Counted from the first letter of the stretch, positions 25,130 through 34,780 are shown. The stretch is DNA of 64,000 nt from Acetobacterium fimetarium (GCF_014284475.1 NZ_WJBC01000008.1:1-64000), one strand, 5' to 3'. Notes: a model not told the origin generated them from the sequence alone. Made by a program: numbers and translations.

Positions 25130-26815
25130 ATGGATAATGAAAAAGTCCAGCCAACAAAATTGGATATTATTCTTAAAAAAAAGCAATACCTGGATGAATC
25201 CATAAAAGCTTGCGAGATACGTATTGATGAAAAGCTCGCATCCCTGGTTGAAGAAGGTATCATCTCCCGAGAAATGAATCCTGATCTTTTTAATCCGGAT
25301 GTTCATGATTTGAATCAACCTGAAGATCATTTTCTTTCCGGTATTGATATTTCAGATGATGATGCATTAGACCAGGCCGTTCGTAATTCACGACCGTTTG
25401 ATAACAAAGGAAATCAGCTGGCTTTTGCCGGCGATGATCTGTTAATCGATAAAACATCAAAAAGCATGCCAGGGTTCGACACCGAAACCATCACGCCGGA
25501 AGAAGATGATGATGAAGAACTGCCGACGCTTTCCAAAATTCTGGGACGACCGACATCTCCCGGTGATGATTTTCAAAACGATGCGGCCTTTATCCAAACC
25601 GAATCGCCGGAATCCGAAACAGCGTCTGATTTTCCGGCCGCTGCCGAAGAATTTATTCTCGTTTCGGATCAACCTGACGTGTCAGATATGACTCAGCCAT
25701 CAACCGACGCCTTCACTCTTGTCCCGGATGTCACCGGCCCATCAGAAACTGCGCCGCCATCCGCCGCCGAGTTTATTCTCGCCGCGGATCAAACAAAGAC
25801 AGCCGAACAAACCGCAGCACCCACTGAGCCGATTCTAATCGGCAAGGATTCCATTGCACCTGAAGCCGAACAGCCTTCTCGCTTTGAAGCGACGATGCTG
25901 CCGGAAAAACGAAAATCGGCCGCTGCCAAAAAGAAAAAAGCCGTTCCGGATAAAAAAATTAAAGCCGCCGTTCCGAAACCCAACCTTACGGCGATGATCC
26001 TGCCTGCGATCTTTTTTATAGCAGGACTTGCTTTGTTTGGCGTATTTTTAACGCTTGCGGCCCAGACGTTTAATTTCGTGGATTACTCGGTGCTGTTTAT
26101 TCTGTTCACCTGTCTTATTTTCACCATTGCCCTGCCGTTTAGTGCCAGTATCTTTTTTATGATCCTTCTTCTGTGCAGTTATATTGCCTTGTCGTTCATT
26201 TCTGTGTTTTATCTGGAGGTTCCCTTTGAGCTCTACCAGATTGGGTGGATTGTCATCATTCCCCTGCTTTTATCGAGCAGTACCCTTATGATCAAAAAAG
26301 TACGTGAACTTTTTGAATTCAAAAAAGCGCTGGAACGCCAGATCGCTGCCTACGATAACCTGGAGGAAAGCCCGGGACTGACCATTGAAAAAGCACATTA
26401 CAAAGATTTGAAATACGCAATGGAACGGGCGGCCAGAGGTGAAACCATTCTGACGCTTGAAATGATTTCGATTTCCCACCTGGAAACCCTAAAATCCATT
26501 AACGGTTCCCGACTTTGGGACGAAATTCTTTATAAAACCATGAAAATAATCAAGCAGCATTGTTACAATACCCATCTTATTTACATCCTCGACGGACATA
26601 TTTTCAGCATCATTATGGAAAACACTTCCGTGAAAAACCAGCTGCTGATCAATCAAGGTATTACTGAAGCTTTTCATGCTCTGATTGCCGAATATGATGC
26701 CATCGATGCGGAAGTCAAACTGAACATTGCGCCGGTTCCCTATTCACGGGATATCACCAATCCCTTCGATTACCGGACATTGGGATTACGGCATCTCAAC
26801 AGCAGCGATAATTGA
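25130..26815 (+). CDS. Membrane protein with degenerate GGDEF-like domain
   Basis: 561 residues. A long acidic, Pro/Ala-rich cytoplasmic region (about 55-255) with near-repeats EFILVSDQ and EFILAADQ is followed by a Lys/Ala-rich basic stretch. Four or five hydrophobic segments lie at about 285-395, and a C-terminal domain (about 410-555) has the helix-strand pattern of GGDEF proteins (LTLEMISISHLETLKSING, then HLIYILDGHIFSIIMENT), where GGDEF itself is missing. It should not make c-di-GMP but might bind it or sense something else. Transcribed alone, with its own terminator. Function unknown. Confidence 0.7.
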   Translation: MDNEKVQPTKLDIILKKKQYLDESIKACEIRIDEKLASLVEEGIISREMNPDLFNPDVHDLNQPEDHFLSGIDISDDDALDQAVRNSRPFDNKGNQLAFAGDDLLIDKTSKSMPGFDTETITPEEDDDEELPTLSKILGRPTSPGDDFQNDAAFIQTESPESETASDFPAAAEEFILVSDQPDVSDMTQPSTDAFTLVPDVTGPSETAPPSAAEFILAADQTKTAEQTAAPTEPILIGKDSIAPEAEQPSRFEATMLPEKRKSAAAKKKKAVPDKKIKAAVPKPNLTAMILPAIFFIAGLALFGVFLTLAAQTFNFVDYSVLFILFTCLIFTIALPFSASIFFMILLLCSYIALSFISVFYLEVPFELYQIGWIVIIPLLLSSSTLMIKKVRELFEFKKALERQIAAYDNLEESPGLTIEKAHYKDLKYAMERAARGETILTLEMISISHLETLKSINGSRLWDEILYKTMKIIKQHCYNTHLIYILDGHIFSIIMENTSVKNQLLINQGITEAFHALIAEYDAIDAEVKLNIAPVPYSRDITNPFDYRTLGLRHLNSSDN

Positions 26816-26838
26816 GCTGACCGTCACTGATATTTATA

Positions 26839-26876
26839 AAAGCCCATTAAAAGCTTCTGCTTTTAATGGGCTTTAT
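26839..26876 (+). terminator. Terminator after the degenerate GGDEF gene
   Basis: 16-bp arms AAAGCCCATTAAAAGC/GCTTTTAATGGGCTTT with a TTCT loop. Confidence 0.8.
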
Positions 26877-26978
26877 GTTTATTTATCAGTGCTAACCAGC
26901 GCCGCTTTTTTCAACCATCCGGATTGCGCCCTGACCCCGAACGGGTAACCGCTGACACGTCCTGCATAAAAACCTATT

Positions 26979-27013
26979 AAAAAAAGAGGATACCTTTCGG
27001 CATCCTCTTTTTT
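26979..27013 (-). terminator. Terminator after the yabE-like gene
   Basis: AAAAAGAGGAT...ATCCTCTTTTTT hairpin with A and T runs on both sides, so it can act in both directions. Confidence 0.75.
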
Positions 27014-27017
27014 ATTC

Positions 27018-28145
27018 TTATGGATAAGTGATATAAGCTTCTAAATTCTGTCGGCCAAACTGGATACACTGATCATAGGTATCCATGTAAATATCAACGA
27101 TACCCTCGGTAACAGCACCGCCACGATCTTCCACCGTATAGGTTATCCCCATTGACGGAATATAAATCTTTGTTCCGAATGGCAATCCGCTCCATGCCGC
27201 TACCGTATGGTTTGCGGTCGGCATCACGCCTGATGCGGTTGCATTTCCGGTTGCAGTATAAGCGGTACAATTCAGGATTGTCTGTACTGCGCCCTCTGGA
27301 ATGGTAGTCGTTGTTTCACCTGCTGGTGTTTGCGCTGTCGGCGTCGTTGCTACTGGCGTTTGCGCTGTCGGCGTTGCTGTCACAGCCGGCGTTTCCACTG
27401 CTGGAGTTGCTGTTGCCGGTGTTTCCACCACTGGTGTCGTTACAACTGCTGTTTCTTTTGTTCCGACCTCAATTATTTCTTTAACCGGTTGCTTCACAAT
27501 CTCCTCGGAAATAACTTCACGTTTAACTTCAACTCCGTTTTCATAAAGAACTCGTTCAACCTGGCTTGATGCTCCATCGATGCCGACCTGAACAACTTTT
27601 GTTTTTCCGACTTCCAGATCAGGATTGTCCTTTTTCTCGGTGGTGTAGGCAATGGCCTGTCGGCTTGGCAACTCGGAGATTTCAACCCGGATGACCTTGA
27701 CTTGACTGATATCTTTCAACGCTGTGGCTTTACCCGGTTCAACACGGTCGAGCTCTTCCAGTTGAATGTTGTTCTCTTCCAGCAAATCACCAACGGTCTG
27801 GGCATCGGTTTGATAAGCAATGCTTTCTCCATCGACCAGAAGATTGCCGGTGGCCTTGACTTTCACCTCAATCGTGTCAACAGCGAATAATGCCGTCCCG
27901 GTATCAACACTGACTGTATAATCATCGGTAAGTTCAATTCCATTGTCTTCAAGAACATCCCCGACATTTTCAAAAATTCTGCCGCTCAGGACTTTTTCGG
28001 TATCACCAATCTTCACCGTCACTTCCTTTGCAAACGCAAAAGAACAGGTTGTTCCGATGATGCAAGTTACGATTATTCCCGTCATTCCCAGTTTAAGAAC
28101 TGTTTTTTTCCCTTTTTTAAGGCCTTCTGTATTTTTTTCTTGCAT
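27018..28145 (-). CDS. YabE-like cell-wall protein (DUF348, G5, 3D domains)
   Basis: 375 residues, exported. The N-terminal helix (about 19-39) is followed by two DUF348 units (about 44-85 and 100-140), a G5 domain (about 150-228, ending VKREVISEEIVKQPVKEIIEVGTKE), a low-complexity linker of TPVVETPA/TATPTAQTP repeats (about 232-280) and a C-terminal 3D domain (NCTAYTATGNATASG, FGTKIYIP, VEDRGGAV, DIYMDTYDQC). The three Asp of the 3D domain suggest a lytic transglycosylase-like activity on peptidoglycan. A consensus promoter lies 70 bp upstream. Similar to B. subtilis YabE. Confidence 0.88.
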   Translation of the reverse strand: MQEKNTEGLKKGKKTVLKLGMTGIIVTCIIGTTCSFAFAKEVTVKIGDTEKVLSGRIFENVGDVLEDNGIELTDDYTVSVDTGTALFAVDTIEVKVKATGNLLVDGESIAYQTDAQTVGDLLEENNIQLEELDRVEPGKATALKDISQVKVIRVEISELPSRQAIAYTTEKKDNPDLEVGKTKVVQVGIDGASSQVERVLYENGVEVKREVISEEIVKQPVKEIIEVGTKETAVVTTPVVETPATATPAVETPAVTATPTAQTPVATTPTAQTPAGETTTTIPEGAVQTILNCTAYTATGNATASGVMPTANHTVAAWSGLPFGTKIYIPSMGITYTVEDRGGAVTEGIVDIYMDTYDQCIQFGRQNLEAYITYP

Positions 28146-28213
28146 AGAACCTCCGTTTTAATTTCAATGATTAACATTAAAATTAATTTTCGTTACAATT
28201 TATTTACAATTCG

Positions 28214-28242
28214 ATTGTACTTCATTTCCAAATATTTGTCAA
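28214..28242 (-). promoter_or_regulatory. Promoter of the yabE-like gene
   Basis: TTGACA (28237-28242), 17 bp and TACAAT (28214-28219), followed by an AT-rich leader and GGAGG before the start. Confidence 0.75.
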
Positions 28243-28337
28243 GATCAGATTTTTCTGATTGATATTTCTTAATTTTTTTGTTTATATAAACAGTTTATGT
28301 TTATATATATTAAAACATCCAGAAAGGAAGTATGATT

Positions 28338-29711
28338 ATGGCTACAATACCCTATAAGATTTATTTAAGTGAAGATGAGATGCCCAGATACTGGTTTAAT
28401 CTCCGTTCAAAAATGAAAACGCTCCCGGAACCGTTTGTTAATCCGGCAACCGGCGAATATTGCACCAAGGAAGATCTTCTCCCCGTCTTCTGCGAAGAAC
28501 TGGTGGACCAGGAGCTCAATGTAACGGACACCGACATCGAAATCCCGGATGAAATTCGCGATTTCTATAAGATGTACCGTCCCTCACCGCTCGTCCGTGC
28601 GTATTGTCTGGAAAAAGCCTTGGATACGCCCGCTGAAATATATTATAAATACGAAGGCAGCAACACCTCCGGCTCGCACAAGTTGAATTCCGCCGCCGCG
28701 CAGGCCTATTATGCCAAAAAACAGGGGCTCACCTGTTTAACCACGGAAACCGGCGCCGGCCAGTGGGGCACGGCGCTGTCCATGGCGTGCGCCTACTACA
28801 ATCTTGATTTAACCGTTTATATGGTCAAGATTTCCGCCGAACAGAAGCCGCATCGTCGTGCCGTGATGGAAACCTACGGGGCAAAAGTCATTGCTTCACC
28901 GTCCAACACGACCAACGCCGGAAGAAAAATCCTGGCCGAAACACCGGATACCAACGGCTCACTTGGCTGTGCCATCAGCGAAGCCATTGAAGTGGCAGTA
29001 ACCACTGATCAATGTAGATATGTTCTCGGCAGCGTCTTAAACCACGTCGGACTGCACCAGTCCATCATCGGTATGGAAACCAAAATCGCCTGTGACAAAT
29101 ATGATATCAAGCCGGATATCATCATCGGCTGCGCCGGTGGCGGCTCCAATTTACTGGGCCTGATTGCCCCTTTTATGGCAGACAAAATCCACGGCGAAAA
29201 TGATATCGACTTTGTCGCTGTTGAACCCGCTTCCTGTCCTACCCTGACCCGTGGCAGATACGCCTTGGATTTCGGCGATACCGGAAAAACAACTCCCCTG
29301 ATTAAAATGTATACCCTGGGCAGCGGATTTATGCCTTCACCCAATCATGCCGGCGGATTGCGCTACCATGGGATGAACCCGATTATTTCTCAACTTTTTC
29401 ATGAAGGATACATTCGGGCCAAAGCCTACGTGCAGAATGATGTTTTCGAAGCTGCCGTAAAATTCGCCCGGATTGAAGGCATCCTGCCGGCTCCGGAATC
29501 CGCCCATGCCATCAAAGCTGCCATTGACGAAGCCTTGACCTGCAAGGAAACCGGCGCAAAAAAAACCATCGTGTTCGGCTTGACCGGAACCGGATATTTT
29601 GATATGACCGCCTATGCCAGCTACAATGCCGGAACCATGACCGACTATATCCCGACCGATGAAGACCTGCAAAAGGGTTTTGACTCACTTCCCGAAATCG
29701 AACAGAAGTAA
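28338..29711 (+). CDS. TrpB2-type tryptophan synthase beta chain
   Basis: About 457 residues, longer than ordinary TrpB and with the N-terminal extension of the TrpB2 class. The PLP lysine lies in NTSGSHKLNSAAAQ and the substrate loop is TETGAGQWG; CAGGGSNLLG binds the PLP phosphate. It would make tryptophan from indole (or free indole salvage) and serine. No trpA or other trp gene is beside it, so it acts alone here. The start at 28338 gives better spacing from AAAGGAAG than the ATG six bases earlier. Confidence 0.92.
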   Translation: MATIPYKIYLSEDEMPRYWFNLRSKMKTLPEPFVNPATGEYCTKEDLLPVFCEELVDQELNVTDTDIEIPDEIRDFYKMYRPSPLVRAYCLEKALDTPAEIYYKYEGSNTSGSHKLNSAAAQAYYAKKQGLTCLTTETGAGQWGTALSMACAYYNLDLTVYMVKISAEQKPHRRAVMETYGAKVIASPSNTTNAGRKILAETPDTNGSLGCAISEAIEVAVTTDQCRYVLGSVLNHVGLHQSIIGMETKIACDKYDIKPDIIIGCAGGGSNLLGLIAPFMADKIHGENDIDFVAVEPASCPTLTRGRYALDFGDTGKTTPLIKMYTLGSGFMPSPNHAGGLRYHGMNPIISQLFHEGYIRAKAYVQNDVFEAAVKFARIEGILPAPESAHAIKAAIDEALTCKETGAKKTIVFGLTGTGYFDMTAYASYNAGTMTDYIPTDEDLQKGFDSLPEIEQK

Positions 29712-29735
29712 ATCAGATTCCTTGACTGTTCTAAC

Positions 29736-29776
29736 ACACCAACTGATATGAGTTTTTTCATCAGTTGGTGTTTTTA
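29736..29776 (+). terminator. Terminator after trpB2
   Basis: 12-bp arms ACACCAACTGAT/ATCAGTTGGTGT with a run of T. Confidence 0.8.
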
Positions 29777-29875
29777 TCTGGATAATTTTCAGTCATAAAT
29801 CATGGCTTGTTCACTTAATAAACACTTAGCAATATTACACTATTTATATTATAATTGGTTAAAGAGGTGAAATGG

Positions 29876-30547
29876 ATGTATAAAATATTAATTACCGATG
29901 ATGAAGATAAGATCAGAACACTAATAAAAAAATATGCAATTTTTGAAGGCCATGCGGCGGTGGAAGCCTCAAACGGCATGGAAGCGATTGAACTATGCCG
30001 CAATCAAACCTTCGATATCGTGATAATGGATGTCATGATGCCTGAGCTCGACGGTTTTTCGGCTGTCAAGGAAATCCGCAAAAACCAGGATGTCCCCGTG
30101 ATCATGCTTTCAGCCAGAGGCGAAGAATACGACAAAATCCACGGCTTTGAACTGGGTATTGATGATTATGTTGTGAAGCCTTTTTCGCCCAAAGAATTAA
30201 TGATGCGCATCGATGCCATCATGAAAAGAACTTCCAAGGACCACTCCGATGAACATGAGCTTTATCAGAAAGACGGCCTGATCGCTGATTTTACCGCCCG
30301 AAGAATTCTCATCGATGATGAAAATATTGAGATGTCACCCAAAGAATTTGACCTGATTTTTTATTTTATCCGAAATAAAAACATCGCTCTGACAAGAGAA
30401 AAACTCATTACCGAAGTATGGGGATATGATTTCTACGGAGATGACCGCACCCTGGACACACATATCAAACTGCTGCGAAAAAGTCTGGGTGAATATGCCG
30501 GGCTGATTACCACCCTCCGCGGGGTAGGTTATCGATTTGAAGGGTAA
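29876..30547 (+). CDS. OmpR/PhoB-type response regulator
   Basis: 223 residues. The receiver domain (1-120) has the acidic pair in ITDDEDK, the phosphorylated Asp in VIMDVMMPELDG and Lys in VVKPFSP. The C-terminal winged helix (about 130-223) ends ITTLRGVGYRFEG. It partners the histidine kinase that starts five bases later. The start chosen is the ATG after AGAGGTG; an upstream in-frame codon adds only seven residues. Confidence 0.93.
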   Translation: MYKILITDDEDKIRTLIKKYAIFEGHAAVEASNGMEAIELCRNQTFDIVIMDVMMPELDGFSAVKEIRKNQDVPVIMLSARGEEYDKIHGFELGIDDYVVKPFSPKELMMRIDAIMKRTSKDHSDEHELYQKDGLIADFTARRILIDDENIEMSPKEFDLIFYFIRNKNIALTREKLITEVWGYDFYGDDRTLDTHIKLLRKSLGEYAGLITTLRGVGYRFEG

Positions 30548-30552
30548 ATCCG

Positions 30553-32145
30553 TTGAGAAGCAAGAATAAATCCAAGCGTATCCAAGCGGCAAAAAAAGCG
30601 AACCATATCAGCGTCAAATGGAAAATTTTTCTTTTCCTGCTCGGTTTTTGCGGCGTTCTCCTTGTTCTGCTTTGGCTTTCTCAGGTTGTTTTCCTGGATC
30701 ATTTTTATAAGAGCATTAAAGTCAATGAAATAAAAACCGCTGCCAATACGATTGAAAAAAATATCGACAGCGAAAGCATCTCAAGCATCGTCTCCAGCAT
30801 TTCGGTCAACAATGACATCTGCATTGAAGTTTTGTCCAGCAGCGGAGAGGTTCTTTATTCATCCCATGTACTGAAAGAGTGTATGATCCACAATAATTCC
30901 CGCTCGTTTGATGAAAATCCACTTTCATCGGGAATTGATAAAAATGATGGTGAGAGTTACCAGTATTACAAACATAATGAAACCGACAATACTGCTGTTG
31001 TTCCCGATGCTGCTGCCGGCACGACGGATGGTTCTGCTACAACGACTGATCCTGCAACGACTACACCTGATGCGACTCTAAAACCGGATCAGAAAGAACC
31101 GATTCCCGATAAAATAGCCCGGGAAAAAGAAAACATTATTTACACCAAATCGATAAAAGATGCTAACAACAATGATGTAACCCTTGTTCTCAATTCAGTT
31201 GTTTCCCCGGTTAATGCAACGGTTAATACCCTCCGTGTCCAGCTGTATTACATCACTGCCTTTATGATTCTGTTTTCGGTCATTCTGGCCCTTATCATTG
31301 CCAAATGGATTTCCAAACCCATTGAAGCGATCAATGACAGTGCCAAAAAACTGGCTACCGGAGACTACGATACCCGTTTTGAAGGAAGAGGCTACCGCGA
31401 AATTGCCGAACTTTCCAACACTCTGAACTATACTGCAAAGGAACTATCCAAGGTTGAGGGCTTGCGAAAGGAATTGATCGCAAATATCTCCCATGATTTG
31501 CGGACACCTCTGACTCTGATCAGCGGGTATGCCGAAGCCATGCGGGATTTACCCGATGAAAACAATTCGGAGAATGCACAAATCATTGTCGACGAAACCA
31601 AACGACTCACAACACTTGTCAATGACGTCATGGATATTTCCAAACTTCAGTCCGGCAGTTGCAACATTGAGTCACAGTGTTATGATCTCACATCCAGCAT
31701 CAGCGAAACCGTCAACCGCATGAATAAGCTGATGGAAAAGGACGGTTACACGATCAGCTTTAAATCAGATCAGAACGTCAAGGTTATCGCTGATGAAACC
31801 CGGATTTCCCAGGTGTTTTATAATTTGTTGATCAATGCGATCAACTATACCGGGTCTGATAAAAAGGTTTTTGTCACTCAGAGTATTTACAATAATCCGG
31901 AGGATTCTGATTCTGAGTGGGTTAAGATTGAAGTAGCTGACACCGGCGAGGGAATCAGCGAGGCCGATCTTACCTACATTTGGGAACGGTATTACAAGGT
32001 TGATAAAACCCACAAACGGGCCGTTACCGGAACCGGTCTGGGACTATCCATTGTAAGAAACATCATCAGTATGCATCAGGGCGACTGTGGTGTTACCTCA
32101 AAAATCAATGAAGGCTCGGTCTTCTGGTTTTCCCTGAAAATATAA
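30553..32145 (+). CDS. Membrane sensor histidine kinase
   Basis: 530 residues. A first membrane helix (about 26-48), an extracellular sensor part of roughly 180 residues with a Thr/Pro/Asp-rich stretch (about 135-180) and a second helix (about 226-250) precede a HAMP domain (AKWISKPIEAINDSAKKLATGDYD). The dimerisation H-box is LIANISHDLRTPLTLISGYAEA, and the ATPase part has NLLINAINYTG, DTGEGISEADL and GTGLGLSIVRNI. The start codon is TTG. Its signal is unknown; the downstream VTC/DUF4956 genes could be targets. Confidence 0.9.
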   Translation: MRSKNKSKRIQAAKKANHISVKWKIFLFLLGFCGVLLVLLWLSQVVFLDHFYKSIKVNEIKTAANTIEKNIDSESISSIVSSISVNNDICIEVLSSSGEVLYSSHVLKECMIHNNSRSFDENPLSSGIDKNDGESYQYYKHNETDNTAVVPDAAAGTTDGSATTTDPATTTPDATLKPDQKEPIPDKIAREKENIIYTKSIKDANNNDVTLVLNSVVSPVNATVNTLRVQLYYITAFMILFSVILALIIAKWISKPIEAINDSAKKLATGDYDTRFEGRGYREIAELSNTLNYTAKELSKVEGLRKELIANISHDLRTPLTLISGYAEAMRDLPDENNSENAQIIVDETKRLTTLVNDVMDISKLQSGSCNIESQCYDLTSSISETVNRMNKLMEKDGYTISFKSDQNVKVIADETRISQVFYNLLINAINYTGSDKKVFVTQSIYNNPEDSDSEWVKIEVADTGEGISEADLTYIWERYYKVDKTHKRAVTGTGLGLSIVRNIISMHQGDCGVTSKINEGSVFWFSLKI

Positions 32146-32159
32146 TTTCCCGCAAATTT

Positions 32160-32197
32160 GCCCCGGTAACAACATTTGTTGTTTCCGGGGCTTTTTT
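32160..32197 (+). terminator. Terminator after the histidine kinase
   Basis: 14-bp arms GCCCCGGTAACAAC/GTTGTTTCCGGGGC followed by six T. Confidence 0.85.
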
Positions 32198-32264
32198 ATC
32201 TCAAAAATCCGCTTTTCCAAGCACACTGATATGCGTCTAAGCCTGTAGACAAAGCACGAACGCA

Positions 32265-32382
32265 GTACCGACAATTGTTACATCGTGTTGCACCCTAAGG
32301 GGCAGGCTCTTTGCATCAAGGCGAACAGGCGATCAGCCTGTACGAATTGCAAGCAAACAACTGATTAACAATTGGTCGGTAC
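32265..32382. repeat. Long palindromic intergenic repeat R3 (variant)
   Basis: Outer arms GTACCGACAATTGTTA/TAACAATTGGTCGGTAC (one offset) around an inner GGCGAACAGGC...GCCTG hairpin. The inner part resembles R1 and R2 while the arms differ. The rest of this spacer (32383-32574) shows nothing else but a ribosome site for the VTC gene. Confidence 0.6.
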
Positions 32383-32574
32383 GGGTTGACAACCTGAGCT
32401 GCACTTATGTGTGTCTTTATTTTTACAACCTTCACAGAAAAAACACAAAATTAACAAACACTTAACAAATTGAACCTTTATACTATAGTCAAGTCAGAAA
32501 CAGTGATAGCCTATTTCGCTAATCTTAACGGCTCATCGCCCGATCAACACAAAGATACTATGGAGGTATAAAAA

Positions 32575-33369
32575 ATGATCACGAAAACATTTAAACGATA
32601 TGAAAAAAAATTTCAATTGAGTGCATCACAGTTTGAACAGCTGCTTCCCATTCTGCTGAAAGAAATGGTGCCCGACTCTTTTACATCGCAAAATGATATC
32701 TATTCAATCTATAACATCTATTATGATACAAAAAACTACGATATCATCCGGCACTCCCTCTCAAAGCCATATTACAAAGAGAAACTTCGGCTACGAAGCT
32801 ACGCCATTCCGTCTTCTCCGGACGACATGGTCTTCCTGGAATTGAAAAAGAAAATTGGCGGCATTGTCAACAAACGACGTGCCACCATGACGCTGGCTGA
32901 AGCCAACCGTTTTCTCTCAAACAGAGAATATCCCCAAACCATCAATACACTTAATCAGTTGGTGCTGGAGGAAATTGAAGTCTTTCTGGATCATCACAGC
33001 ATTGAGCCCAAAGCCTATATCAGTTATGAGCGCAGCGCCTATTTCGGAAAAAACGATCCGGAATTCCGGGTCACTTTTGACCATAATATAAAAACCCGTC
33101 AGAACGATCTCGCTTTGGAAAATGGCGACTTCGGGAATCCGCTTTTACCTGAAGGCAGCTATCTTATGGAAATTAAGATTTTAGGCGCAATCCCCCTCTG
33201 GCTCACTCAAACACTATCGGAATTGAAGATCTATGCTTCAAGCTTTTCAAAATACGGCAATACCTACAAGGCCTACCGCAAACAAAGCATGGGCAAAATC
33301 ATCACCCTGCCGATTCCGACCAACCCCGAACTCAACCGCAATGAATTAAAACCTTGCATCAATAAATAG
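32575..33369 (+). CDS. VTC-domain protein (polyphosphate polymerase-like)
   Basis: 264 residues, cytosolic. The N-terminus FKRYEKKFQLSASQF and YNIYYDTKNYDIIRHSL, then KEKLRLRSYAI, FLELKKKIGGIVNKRR and LMEIKILGAIP, trace the tunnel-shaped VTC/CYTH-like triphosphate tunnel fold with its basic residues and paired Glu. Yeast relatives make polyphosphate from ATP. In bacteria these are often found beside DUF4956 proteins, as here. It ends in TAG. Activity is inferred. Confidence 0.85.
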   Translation: MITKTFKRYEKKFQLSASQFEQLLPILLKEMVPDSFTSQNDIYSIYNIYYDTKNYDIIRHSLSKPYYKEKLRLRSYAIPSSPDDMVFLELKKKIGGIVNKRRATMTLAEANRFLSNREYPQTINTLNQLVLEEIEVFLDHHSIEPKAYISYERSAYFGKNDPEFRVTFDHNIKTRQNDLALENGDFGNPLLPEGSYLMEIKILGAIPLWLTQTLSELKIYASSFSKYGNTYKAYRKQSMGKIITLPIPTNPELNRNELKPCINK

Positions 33370-33425
33370 TCACGATTCGCAAAACTGATCGTAAAGCTTA
33401 CGACACTTTCGCAATTATCGATTAT
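33366..33425. repeat. Fragment of the palindromic repeat
   Basis: TTCGCAAAACTGATCGTAAAGCTTACG and ACTTTCGCAATTA are close to the right end of R1 and its flank (about 20006-20045). It looks like a decayed half element between the VTC and DUF4956 genes. Confidence 0.5.
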
Positions 33426-33454
33426 TAATCATCAATATATAAAGGAGAATCTTA

Positions 33455-34144
33455 ATGTTAGAAACAGTATTCGCTTCAACGATTTCCGAAACCCTGACTT
33501 TTACCGCAACGTTGACTTCCATCTTTGCTGCCTTGGTCATGGGCTTATTCATCAGTATGGTTTATATCAAAACCCAGGGTAAAGAAGGTTACTCACCCGG
33601 TTTTACGATCACCCTGATCATGCTTCCTGCCATCATTGCCATCATCATCCTGCTGGTCGGCAACAATATCGCCCGGGCCTTCAGTTTGGCCGGCGCTTTC
33701 AGCCTGATTCGCTTTCGCAGCGCTCCCGGCGACCCCATCGATATATCCTATGTCTTCTTTACCCTGGGTGTCGGTCTTGCCTGCGGGATGGGCTACATCG
33801 CTTATGGCATTCTTTTTGCCATCATTCTCTGCACCGTCATGGTTATCCTCAGCATTACAAAATATGCCAAACCCAAAAACAAAAACATGCTGCTTAAAAT
33901 TACCATCCCGGAAGATCTGGACTACCAGAACTGTTTTGATGATATTCTGAATCAGTACACTCAGGATTACAAAATTCAACGGGTTAAAACCAGCGACTTC
34001 GGTGCCCTGTTCGAAATTGTCTATGCTCTTCGCCTTAAAAACGATATCAACCAGAAAGAATTCATCGACAAGTTACGCTGCCGAAACGGGAATCTCAACA
34101 TTGTGCTCAACACCGAAATCATTGATGAAAAAATCTACATTTAA
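33455..34144 (+). CDS. DUF4956 membrane protein
   Basis: 229 residues with four likely membrane helices (about 12-38, 50-72, 98-115 and 118-138) and a soluble C-terminal part of about 85 residues. The segment GNNIARAFSLAGAFSLIRFRSAPGDPIDISY between helices is the hallmark of DUF4956 proteins. They accompany VTC-domain proteins in many bacteria and may handle the polymer or its export; the exact role is unknown. Confidence 0.85.
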   Translation: MLETVFASTISETLTFTATLTSIFAALVMGLFISMVYIKTQGKEGYSPGFTITLIMLPAIIAIIILLVGNNIARAFSLAGAFSLIRFRSAPGDPIDISYVFFTLGVGLACGMGYIAYGILFAIILCTVMVILSITKYAKPKNKNMLLKITIPEDLDYQNCFDDILNQYTQDYKIQRVKTSDFGALFEIVYALRLKNDINQKEFIDKLRCRNGNLNIVLNTEIIDEKIYI

Positions 34145-34161
34145 TATAAAGCAATAAACAG

Positions 34162-34203
34162 CAACACCCCCGGTGGCAATATACAAATCCACCGGGGGTG
34201 TTG
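34162..34203. terminator. Bidirectional terminator between DUF4956 and the ANTAR gene
   Basis: 15-bp arms CAACACCCCCGGTGG/CCACCGGGGGTGTTG, flanked by T-rich sequence on the right and AT-rich on the left. Confidence 0.8.
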
Positions 34204-34204
34204 T

Positions 34205-34780
34205 TTATTTCTTTTTGCTGTAGGTATCAATAATCTGCTCGGCTACTTTTCGTGGCGATATTCTCATATCCATCGCCTTTTTTTGAATGTATCGATGCGC
34301 CTCGTCTTCGGTCATATCCAGATAGCCCATCAAAAAAAGTTTTCCCCGATAGACGATACCGATATCCTCAATTTTTGCTTTTAACTCGGTGTTCTTTTTT
34401 TGGAGGCGTTGGAATTTATCCCGTGACTGGAGCACAAAACGGACATTTTGAACCAGCAGCTGGCGATTGAATGGCTTCGGCACAACAAAAGCCGCCGTAT
34501 CCATCATTTTTTCCTCAACACTGCTGACTGAATCACTTTTTACAATGAGTATCACCCCAACCATGAATTTATCCATAATATCAATGGCAAAATCAGTGCC
34601 GAATTCGTCACCTAAGGGGGTGTTCACGATCACTAGATCATACTCTATTTCCTGAAGCCGGCGACGCCCTTCGCCAGCCGATGTTGCTGAATCAATCAGC
34701 TGAAAATTCATCGGCCGCAACACATCGGCAAGCACTCGGATAACATCATTCTGTTTACATACTAATAATACGCTGCTCAT
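34205..34780 (-). CDS. ANTAR-domain RNA-binding antiterminator (NitR-like)
   Basis: About 191 residues. The N-terminal receiver-like half keeps Lys (VPKPF) but lacks the phosphorylated Asp (VIVNTPLGDEF has Asn), so ordinary phosphorylation is unlikely. A coiled linker (about 118-140) leads to the C-terminal ANTAR domain (TEDEAHRYIQKKAMDMRISPRKVAEQII). ANTAR proteins bind paired hexaloop hairpins in leader RNAs and prevent termination. It follows glnA by 43 bp, as the clostridial nitR does, so nitrogen genes are the likely targets. Start chosen after AGGAGGT. Confidence 0.88.
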   Translation of the reverse strand: MSSVLLVCKQNDVIRVLADVLRPMNFQLIDSATSAGEGRRRLQEIEYDLVIVNTPLGDEFGTDFAIDIMDKFMVGVILIVKSDSVSSVEEKMMDTAAFVVPKPFNRQLLVQNVRFVLQSRDKFQRLQKKNTELKAKIEDIGIVYRGKLFLMGYLDMTEDEAHRYIQKKAMDMRISPRKVAEQIIDTYSKKK

